Shown here: positions 7,313-12,951 of the stretch, one piece after another
Position numbering within the stretch: position 1 is the first letter of the stretch
Layout: each line of letters opens with the position of its first letter
IMG/VR virus record: IMGVR_UViG_3300034175_000104
Span: 1 to 23,413 of that record
Direction: 5' to 3' (one strand)
DNA from: a virus
Length of the DNA: 23,413 bases
Program-made: the position numbers and the translations under genes
Notes under the pieces: model-generated
Databases searched by the model: none
What the model was told of the DNA's origin: nothing
What the model saw: only the letters and a program-made list of their open reading frames with translations

Positions 7313-7743
7313 CAGGAGACCTTCACCGAAGATAGCGGATGCGGGCAGGCCACGACGGCGGCGGCGGCATTCTTCCGGGCCTCGTCGGGATGCGCCATGC
7401 GCGAGCGCTCGATCTCGTACACGCGGCAGAACACCTCAGCCGTGATGTCCGCCACGCTGATCGATTTCTCGCCCATCGTGACGGTACGTTCCGTGCCACG
7501 AATCGGGCGCGGTGGTTTGCCGTTCGTGCGATCGCGAGCCGTGTCCAGCATCAGGCGTCCGATGAACGTGTCGATCGCTGGCGAGATGCCAGGCGTCTCA
7601 AATGCGTCGGCGATCGCATCGTAAATCTTCTCGATCGCGTCATTCGTATGGATGCGGGCTGTATCGTGATCGACGAGCAGCCCTCGCAAGCGTCGTTCAA
7701 ACAAAGGGGGCGACACCGTCGCCGCTTCGGCCTTCTCAACCAT
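7312..7743 (-). CDS. First gene of the leftward operon, unknown function
   Basis: A 143-residue mostly helical protein (MVEKAEAATVSPPLFERRL...). It contains an acidic segment and a helix HTNDAIEKIYDAIADAF near residues 32-48, then a basic middle (TARDRTNGKPPRPIRGTERT) and a helical tail (EVFCRVYEIERSRMAHPDEA). No family is recognised; it is not an evident exonuclease. It is the promoter-proximal gene of the early operon, with GAGG-type ribosome-binding sequence before ATG 7743, and its stop overlaps the RecT-like start. Position next to recT suggests a recombination accessory role, but that is only context. Confidence 0.7.
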   Translation of the reverse strand: MVEKAEAATVSPPLFERRLRGLLVDHDTARIHTNDAIEKIYDAIADAFETPGISPAIDTFIGRLMLDTARDRTNGKPPRPIRGTERTVTMGEKSISVADITAEVFCRVYEIERSRMAHPDEARKNAAAAVVACPHPLSSVKVS

Positions 7744-7869
7744 GTCCTACCTCGCCCGTGCTGCGGCGAGTCGACTCGCCGGTTCCGCCTCATAGGCTCG
7801 CAATTCCGTTGGTTACAAGTTGATTTATATTTCACAACCTGTGTTGCAGTCCTTGTCGGGATGTGAAAC
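7744..7869. promoter_or_regulatory. Divergent control region between early operon and HTH regulator
   Basis: This 126-bp gap separates the leftward operon from the rightward HTH gene, so it must contain at least two divergent promoters or overlapping ones. Its right half (7801-7869) is AT-rich for this window, including TTATAT at 7825-7830. I could not find a convincing -35/-10 pair on either strand. It contains an 18-bp palindrome (7764-7781), the short inverted repeat CAAC-CTGT-GTTG (7835-7846) and TTTCACA/TGTGAAA half-sites at 7830-7836 and 7862-7868. Confidence 0.7.
7764..7781. promoter_or_regulatory. 18-bp perfect palindrome, candidate operator
   Basis: CGGCGAGTCGACTCGCCG reads the same on both strands. 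It begins 21 bp upstream of the start codon of the leftward operon, where a repressor or a Cro-like protein could block early transcription. The dimer-sized palindrome and the adjacent HTH gene make an operator the simplest reading; an mRNA leader hairpin for the leftward transcript is the alternative. Confidence 0.6.
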
Positions 7870-8064
7870 ATGAAGGGCATGACATCATCAGAAATCATCG
7901 TTGCCCTGGGGGACACCGCCGCCGTTGCCGGAGCGCTTAATCTCAAGCTGGCGCGTGTATCGAATTGGAAGAACCGCGGCATCCCGTGGCGCTTTCGACC
8001 GAGGGTCAGCGACTTGGCGCGGCGCAATCGGGTGACGTTGCCGCCAGAGTTTCTCAAGGGGTGA
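7870..8064 (+). CDS. Short HTH regulator (Cro/carph-isopro-like)
   Basis: A 64-residue protein. Residues 4-40 (MTSSEIIVALGDTAAVAGAL, then KLARVSNWKNRGIP) match the layout of short helix-turn-helix proteins that bind operators with one HTH, as in Cro/YdaS-like and carph-isopro-domain regulators: a first helix, the turn AVAGAL and the recognition helix around ARVSNWKNR. It faces the early operon across the control region, the typical place of a phage switch gene. No larger CI-type repressor is visible in this window. ATG 7879 (Met4) is a possible alternative start; the ribosome-binding sequence of either is weak. Confidence 0.75.
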   Translation: MKGMTSSEIIVALGDTAAVAGALNLKLARVSNWKNRGIPWRFRPRVSDLARRNRVTLPPEFLKG

Positions 8065-8119
8065 TCCCCGCCCCGACGATCCACGACATTCGCCGCTTCC
8101 CCGCGGCCCCGAAGCACAA

Positions 8120-8149
8120 AGCGGTCTGACCGCTGCGCGCCGTGCGCGC
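8120..8149 (+). other. Two adjacent small GC-rich inverted repeats
   Basis: AGCGGT-CTG-ACCGCT (8120-8134) is followed at once by GCGCGC-CGT-GCGCGC (8135-8149). They lie in the 119-bp non-coding gap between the HTH gene and the GapR-like gene. No T-run follows, so termination is uncertain. The rest of the gap shows only the ribosome-binding site AGGAG before 8184. Confidence 0.35.
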
Positions 8150-8183
8150 CGACGGGCGCGCGCGTTCACCACAGGAGTCTCCT

Positions 8184-8771
8184 ATGCCTCAGACCGAAGA
8201 CATTCCGCCCGAACCGCGGATGAAGCCCAACATCAACGAAGTCCTCGTGCTGCTCGCCGCGGGCGGTGAGATCGAGAAGGGCGAGAAGAAGCAGCAGGAC
8301 GGGATGTCCGAGCTCGGCGGCATTTACCGTCGGGTCGAGAAGACGCATCACGCGAATCGTGCCGCAGTCAGCTTCATCCGCCGGATGCAGAAGATGTCGG
8401 ATGATAAGCGCAACGACCTGATCCGCACCCTTGAGCCGCTGATGGTTCGGTTGGGCTACACGATGGACGACATCGAACCCGACTTGGCCGACCAAGCTGA
8501 GTCGCAGGCCGCCGCGCCCGGAAAGACGGACGATGGCGACGCCGGTGATGAGGACAACGGCGACGCTGGCGATGCCAGTGAGGCCGATGCTGAAGACGGC
8601 GAAGAGGAGAAGCCGCTCAGCGCGATGGGGGCGGCGCTCGCCGAAGCCCGCTCGCATCTGAGCGGCGGTGCGCAAAGCGAGGATGAGGCGAACACCGTTG
8701 TTCGCAACATCGCCAGCGCGCCGAAGAAAAAGCTCGGCATCGGCAAGTCAGCGCCGGCGGGCACGCACTGA
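8184..8771 (+). CDS. GapR-like (DUF2312-like) DNA-binding protein with acidic tail
   Basis: A 195-residue protein from ATG 8184, with AGGAG (8173-8177) well placed upstream; the frame extends 5' but without a better start. Residues about 30-95 follow the pattern of GapR/DUF2312: EKKQQDGMSELGGIYRRVEK, then FIRRMQKMSDDKRNDLIRTL and LMVRLGYT. GapR is an alphaproteobacterial nucleoid protein that clamps overtwisted DNA ahead of replication. I infer this relationship from motif layout, not from a search. After residue 105 comes a long acidic, Gly/Ala-rich, disordered region (DDGDAGDEDNGDAGDASEAD), absent in GapR, then a basic tail (APKKKLGIGKSAP). First of the replication cluster; its stop overlaps the next start. 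Confidence 0.65.
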   Translation: MPQTEDIPPEPRMKPNINEVLVLLAAGGEIEKGEKKQQDGMSELGGIYRRVEKTHHANRAAVSFIRRMQKMSDDKRNDLIRTLEPLMVRLGYTMDDIEPDLADQAESQAAAPGKTDDGDAGDEDNGDAGDASEADAEDGEEEKPLSAMGAALAEARSHLSGGAQSEDEANTVVRNIASAPKKKLGIGKSAPAGTH

Positions 8772-9370
8772 TGGAGGGCCGGGCCGTCCTCCAATATGAC
8801 CTGTCGGGCAATTCGGGCTGGGCGGTCTATTCGCCCGAGCTCGACGAGCCGGTGTTCGGTGTTCTGCGCCTGCCACCAACGTCAGAAACAGGGAGCGTCG
8901 GCCCGGCCTACCGCCTGCTATGCGAGCACATCGAATGGGCGAACCAGCGCTGGCCGCTTCGTGCCATCGGCTACGAGGACTTCCTCGTGCCGACCGGCGG
9001 CAAGAAAGACGCTGAAACGCCGTTCGTGACGTCGCCGAAGACGATCAAAAAGCTGCTCGGCCTGATCGCGATCGTCGAGCTTTGCGCCGCGCAACTCGAG
9101 ATCCCGGTTCATCCGCTGCACAACGCCAGCTGGCGCAAATACTGGCTCGGCTCGCAGAAGCGCGGGACGAAGCGCGAGGACTGGAAAGAGCTATCGGTCG
9201 GCAAGGCCCGCGGTTTGGGCTGGCCGGTGAAGGGCGACGATGACGCCGACGCGCTCGGCCAGTTGCACTTCCTGCTCGCCAAGCTCGAGATCCGTCCGCG
9301 GTACGGGCGCAATCCGTCGCGCGAGCTCGCTATGCTCGGCGTAATGCGCGGGGTGCCCGTCGGTGTCTAA
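8771..9370 (+). CDS. RuvC-like Holliday junction resolvase
   Basis: A 199-residue RNase H-fold nuclease. The acidic residues expected of the RuvC active site are in order: Asp10 in QYDLSGNSGWAVY, Glu69 in IGYEDFLVP, and the C-terminal acidic cluster Asp157/Asp160 in DDDADALG. Between them lies KTIKKLLGLIAIVE, matching the helix that precedes the third carboxylate in phage RuvC relatives. The likely role is cutting branched DNA from recombination or replication before packaging. Start ATG shares its A with the preceding stop (TGATG). It overlaps the next gene by 8 bp. The family is well supported; the exact substrate is inferred. Confidence 0.85.
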   Translation: MEGRAVLQYDLSGNSGWAVYSPELDEPVFGVLRLPPTSETGSVGPAYRLLCEHIEWANQRWPLRAIGYEDFLVPTGGKKDAETPFVTSPKTIKKLLGLIAIVELCAAQLEIPVHPLHNASWRKYWLGSQKRGTKREDWKELSVGKARGLGWPVKGDDDADALGQLHFLLAKLEIRPRYGRNPSRELAMLGVMRGVPVGV

Positions 9371-10007
9371 GGCCGCGCTCCCCCTTGCGCCCGCACTGCT
9401 CAGCCCGCTCCCGACGGTCGACGGCGGCTATCAGGTCGTGCTCGCCGATCCGCCGTGGCACTTCCGTTCGTACGCCGCCGTACCGAACCACGATTCGAGC
9501 CGCGCCGTCGAACGCCACTACCGCACCATGCGTCTGCCGGAGATCGTCGACATGCCGGTGCGCGACGTGATCGCGCGCGACTGCCATCTCTTCCTGTGGA
9601 CGACGGGGCCATACCTCGAGAAGTGCTTCGCCGTCGCTAAGGCATGGGGCTTCCGATATTCGGGATCCGGCTTCGTGTGGGTGAAGCTCACGCAACGCGC
9701 CGGCCGCGCGCAGATCGAGCTGCGCACGATGTCGGAGTGGCTCATGCTGCTCCACACGGGCTTGGGCTTCACCACGCGGAAGAACGCTGAGTTCTGCCTA
9801 CTCTTCCGCCGCGGTAACGCGCGCCGGATCGCGAAGGACGTCCACGAGATCATTATCTCCCCGCGGCGCGAGCACAGTCGCAAGCCAGACGAGGCCGCCG
9901 CGCGCATCGAACGCTACTGCGCCGGGCCGCGTCTTGAGCTCTTCGGCCGCCAGTCGCGCGCCGGATGGGATGTCTGGGGCAACCAGACGAGTCTCTTCGA
10001 TGAGTAG
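9363..10007 (+). CDS. MT-A70 family DNA N6-adenine methyltransferase
   Basis: A 214-residue protein starting at GTG 9363, inside the end of the resolvase gene. The catalytic motif DPPW is at residues 29-32, as in MT-A70-type adenine methyltransferases (D-P-P-W), followed by a HLFLWTT segment, a SGFVWVK strand and the SEWLMLLHTGLGF region typical of phage and mobile-element members. It transfers a methyl group from S-adenosylmethionine to adenine in DNA, protecting phage DNA from restriction or setting its own methylation. No target-recognition domain is seen and no cognate endonuclease lies nearby, so it is an orphan enzyme. The target sequence cannot be predicted here. Confidence 0.92.
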   Translation: MSKAALPLAPALLSPLPTVDGGYQVVLADPPWHFRSYAAVPNHDSSRAVERHYRTMRLPEIVDMPVRDVIARDCHLFLWTTGPYLEKCFAVAKAWGFRYSGSGFVWVKLTQRAGRAQIELRTMSEWLMLLHTGLGFTTRKNAEFCLLFRRGNARRIAKDVHEIIISPRREHSRKPDEAAARIERYCAGPRLELFGRQSRAGWDVWGNQTSLFDE

Positions 10008-10013
10008 GCGGAC

Positions 10014-11648
10014 ATGAGAGACCGCCAGCGCAACGGGCGGCGCGGCGGACGACGTGACGACCTCCCTCTCGGATATTTCGACGCGCGCGAGGCCGCGTAT
10101 GAGACGCAGGAAATCCGCGATCTCATGGAGTTCTCGCCGAGCAACTTCGAGGCGGAAGCCGCGCTGCTCGGCGCGCTGATGATCGACAATCGGCTGGTCG
10201 AGAACGTCCAGACGATCGTGAAGTCAGAGCACTTCTTCGAGCCGGTCCACGGCCGCATCTACGGGCTGATCCTGACGCTCACGGGCAAGGGGCGTCTGGC
10301 GACTCCGGTCACCCTGCACCCGTATTTCGAGGGTGAGAGCTTCGAGTATCCCCAAGAGAACGGCGACATGGTGGCGTTCTCACTGCCCGCCTATCTCGCG
10401 AAATGCACCGGGTCCGGCGCTGGCCTGATCGGCTGGCGGCAGTTCGCCGAGCAGATCCGCGACCTGGCGCTCACCCGCGACATCATCACGATGGCACGCG
10501 ACATGATCCTCAAGGCGAAGGACACCGCGGAAAGCATCGAGCCGCAGCGCATCATTGCCGACGTCGAGGAGCGCATTTTCGAGTTGTCGCAGGGCATCGC
10601 GACCGACGCGGCGTCGACGAGCACACCCATCGGTGCGGCCTGGGATGACACGATGGCCGAGCTCGACGGGATCGCGTCTGGTGGCCCGGTGCCGGGATTC
10701 GAGATCAACGGGTACGAGGACTTCAATCAGGTCTGCGGCAGGCTCGAGGAAGAGGATTACATGCTGCTCGGCGGTCGGCCGTCGATGGGCAAGACGGGCG
10801 TCGCGTGCGCGATTGCCGTCGGCGCCGCGGCGGCTGGTGAGGCGACCGAGTTCCTGTCGCTCGAGATGACGAAGCGACGCATCACGCGCCGCATCATCGC
10901 CAACGTCATCTATCGGCAGAATGTGACGTCGGGCTATTCCGCGCTGTCCACCGGCAAGCTCACGAAGGTCGATCGGGAAGAGATCGCGCGCGCTCGCGAC
11001 ATGCTGGCGAAGGCGCCGTTGAACATCGCGGACCCCGACGAGATGAACGTCGAGGAGTTCTACGGCTTCCTGATGCGCCGCAAGCGCTATTGGGCAAAGC
11101 GCGGCAAAGTGCTCAAGCTGGTCGTGGTCGACTATCTTGACCGCTTCGGGACCGCCAAGCCGTTCCGCACCGACACCGAGCGCGTGAGCTACATCTCGCG
11201 CACGATCAAGGGCGCGTTGAAGAAGGCGAAGGTCGCGGGCGTCGTCCTCGTTCAGCTCAGCCGCGCGGTTGAGCAGCGCGACGACAAGCGCCCGCACCTC
11301 TCGGACCTTCGCCAGTCGGGATCGCTCGAGCAGGACGCCGACATCGTCGCCTTCGTCTATCGCGACGAATACTACCTGCGGCAGAGCGAGCCGCCGGCGT
11401 CGAACGAGAAGAAACACGGCGCTTGGCAGGACGAGATGATCGCCGCGCGCGACCGGCTCGAGTTCTACTCGACGAAGCGCCGCGAGGGCGCGCTGTCCAA
11501 GCGCACCGGGTACTTTTTCGCCGACGCGCAGGCCGTCCGGCCCAGCACTTTCTACCGCTCCGATCTCTACGGTGATGAGAACGGGCGCTTCGACTTTGGT
11601 AAGATGACCGTGCCCGGTTCGGACGGGTTCGGGGGGATGGAGGGGTAA
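10014..11648 (+). CDS. dnaB: Replicative DNA helicase, DnaB family
   Basis: A 544-residue helicase with both DnaB domains. The N-terminal domain occupies about 42-150 (SNFEAEAALLGALMIDNRLV). The RecA-like motor has Walker A GRPSMGKT (254-261), Walker B ending at Asp373 (LVVVDYLD), motif H3 VLVQLSRAVEQR (411-422) and motif H4 DLRQSGSLEQDADIV (431-445). It is somewhat longer than host DnaB (about 470), mainly from an extended N-terminus (residues 1-40) and a long C-terminal tail. It unwinds DNA ahead of the phage fork. The next gene encodes a winged-helix protein that may recruit it to the origin. No separate loader such as DnaC is recognised. Confidence 0.95.
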   Translation: MRDRQRNGRRGGRRDDLPLGYFDAREAAYETQEIRDLMEFSPSNFEAEAALLGALMIDNRLVENVQTIVKSEHFFEPVHGRIYGLILTLTGKGRLATPVTLHPYFEGESFEYPQENGDMVAFSLPAYLAKCTGSGAGLIGWRQFAEQIRDLALTRDIITMARDMILKAKDTAESIEPQRIIADVEERIFELSQGIATDAASTSTPIGAAWDDTMAELDGIASGGPVPGFEINGYEDFNQVCGRLEEEDYMLLGGRPSMGKTGVACAIAVGAAAAGEATEFLSLEMTKRRITRRIIANVIYRQNVTSGYSALSTGKLTKVDREEIARARDMLAKAPLNIADPDEMNVEEFYGFLMRRKRYWAKRGKVLKLVVVDYLDRFGTAKPFRTDTERVSYISRTIKGALKKAKVAGVVLVQLSRAVEQRDDKRPHLSDLRQSGSLEQDADIVAFVYRDEYYLRQSEPPASNEKKHGAWQDEMIAARDRLEFYSTKRREGALSKRTGYFFADAQAVRPSTFYRSDLYGDENGRFDFGKMTVPGSDGFGGMEG

Positions 11649-11651
11649 GCA

Positions 11652-12608
11652 ATGTCGATCGACATCATGAACAGACTTTGGTGGCGGGACATGGACGCCG
11701 ACGTCGCGGCGCTCGATCAAACGCGATACCCGGGCTCAGGTAGGAACCTGTTCTGGACGCTGATCGCGTTGGCAGACTCGTCGACGGATGAGGGGTTTGC
11801 GTGGCCGGCGGTGGCTACGCTGGCGCGCAAGTCGCGGCTCGGCAAGCGGGCGGTGCAAATGGCGCTCAAACAGGCGGAGGCGCTCGGCATGCTACGCAGG
11901 CGCGAGCGGCTCGACGCTTCCACGCAATACCTGTTCGTGTTGGAGCGCCTACCTCACGTGGCGCGACCGAAGAGGCCGAAGGAGCGAGGCCCGATCGAGT
12001 ATTTCGAAGAGGCCGAGAGCGACTTGTTCGAAGGGGATGCACAGGATGCACCCCATAAGCCAGCACCCGTGCATCCCACGACACTGACGGGTGAATCCCA
12101 CGACACTGACGGGCGCATGGGATGCACCCAGAATCATCATAGAATCATCAAGGAACCGTCATCTCTTTCGAGCGAAGACATCGCTCGAGAGTTTGCAGCC
12201 CGCTGGAATGCTCTGCACGACGAGGTTCCGAAGATCCCCGGCACGACGCAGTTCAGCGAAAGGCGTCGCAACCTGCTGCTCCGCCGCGTCGACGATCACG
12301 GCGAGTCGCCGACGCGCAAGCCAGCCAACGTCGAGGCGCTGTTCGACAAGCTGTTCGACGCGATCAGGGCGTCACGGTTTCTGCGCGGCGAGAAGAAAGA
12401 TTGGGCGATCAACGGCGTCGACTGGATCCTCAACGCGACCAATTTCACCAAGGTGATGGAGGGCTATTATGGCCGAGACTACAGCGCTGACGCTCACTCA
12501 GCCGACCCACATAATCGTAGCCACGTGGCGGCAGGACAGGAGGCTGTCCGTATTTTGCGCGCTCGCCGAGGAAGCGCCGGAGAGGGCGAAGGCGGACTTG
12601 CCCGCTGA
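11652..12608 (+). CDS. Winged-helix phage replication protein (origin-binding candidate)
   Basis: A 318-residue protein just 3 bp after the helicase gene, with GGAGG-type ribosome-binding sequence before ATG 11652. Residues about 25-100 are a winged-helix domain: FWTLIALADSSTDEGFAWPA, VATLARKSRLGKRAVQMALK, then a wing to residue 96. Such domains occur in phage replication initiators (lambda O type) and bind origin repeats. Residues about 100-170 form a Pro/His/Thr-rich linker whose DNA contains repeated motifs (12035-12150). The C-terminal part (170-280: FAARWNALHDEVPKIPG ... WILNATNFTKVMEGYYG) resembles C-terminal domains of phage replisome organisers. Role: binding the origin and recruiting the DnaB-type helicase, by inference. 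The end overlaps the next gene by 140 bp. Confidence 0.8.
   Translation: MSIDIMNRLWWRDMDADVAALDQTRYPGSGRNLFWTLIALADSSTDEGFAWPAVATLARKSRLGKRAVQMALKQAEALGMLRRRERLDASTQYLFVLERLPHVARPKRPKERGPIEYFEEAESDLFEGDAQDAPHKPAPVHPTTLTGESHDTDGRMGCTQNHHRIIKEPSSLSSEDIAREFAARWNALHDEVPKIPGTTQFSERRRNLLLRRVDDHGESPTRKPANVEALFDKLFDAIRASRFLRGEKKDWAINGVDWILNATNFTKVMEGYYGRDYSADAHSADPHNRSHVAAGQEAVRILRARRGSAGEGEGGLAR
12035..12150. repeat. Clustered repeats, candidate replication origin
   Basis: Inside the linker-coding part of the replication gene: GGATGCAC twice in direct tandem (12035-12042, 12044-12051), inverted GTGCATCCC (12069-12077), two identical 19-bp direct repeats ATCCCACGACACTGACGGG (12073-12091, 12095-12113), GGGATGCAC again (12119-12127), then two direct AGAATCATCA copies (12130-12139, 12141-12150). 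The last pair is AT-rich. This iteron-plus-AT-rich layout resembles the lambda origin, which lies in its O gene. Confidence 0.6.
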
Positions 12609-12951
12609 TTTGCGCGCCGCGTTGCCCGCGCTGATCGCCGACGCGCGGATGCGCTGCGGCCCGGCCGATGAGATGAAGTTGGCGTCGGAGCTTACGCAGA
12701 CGCTGTCGATGCTGGGCGGCCCGATGTCGCACGCCGAGCGGATCGAGTGGCAGGTCTCGATGCAGGACGACTTGCGCGACATCCCCGGCGATCTGGCGAT
12801 CGAGGGCGTGCGCGACGCGCGGCGCACGTGTCGCCGGCGTGAGGAAGTGCTGCCGCACGTGCGCGAATATGCCGAGGACTATCCCGCGCGCCGCCGCGCG
12901 CAGCTGCAGCGATTGATGACGCTCGCCACCGTGGCGGGGGTGCTCGCGTAA
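12469..12951 (+). CDS. Hypothetical phage protein, 160 aa
   Basis: A 160-residue protein from ATG 12469, with GGAGGG upstream at good spacing. It overlaps the 3' end of the replication gene by 140 bp, so 12469-12608 would encode two proteins. Residues about 30-155 are mostly helical (SVFCALAEEAPERAKADLPA, then a Met/Leu-rich segment and a basic helix RRTCRRREEVLPHVREY). It is in the right place for a replication accessory protein (such as a primase helper), but I do not recognise a family. The stop shares its last A with the methyltransferase start (TAATG). The start could be later in this frame; the ribosome-binding site favours 12469. Confidence 0.6.
   Translation: MAETTALTLTQPTHIIVATWRQDRRLSVFCALAEEAPERAKADLPADLRAALPALIADARMRCGPADEMKLASELTQTLSMLGGPMSHAERIEWQVSMQDDLRDIPGDLAIEGVRDARRTCRRREEVLPHVREYAEDYPARRRAQLQRLMTLATVAGVLA

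Noticed and set aside
10380-11720. 446-codon open frame antisense to the DnaB-type helicase gene
   Set aside because: The plus strand encodes a complete helicase with all motifs; the antisense frame is Arg/Val/Leu-rich without domains and is a common side effect of high G+C codon bias.
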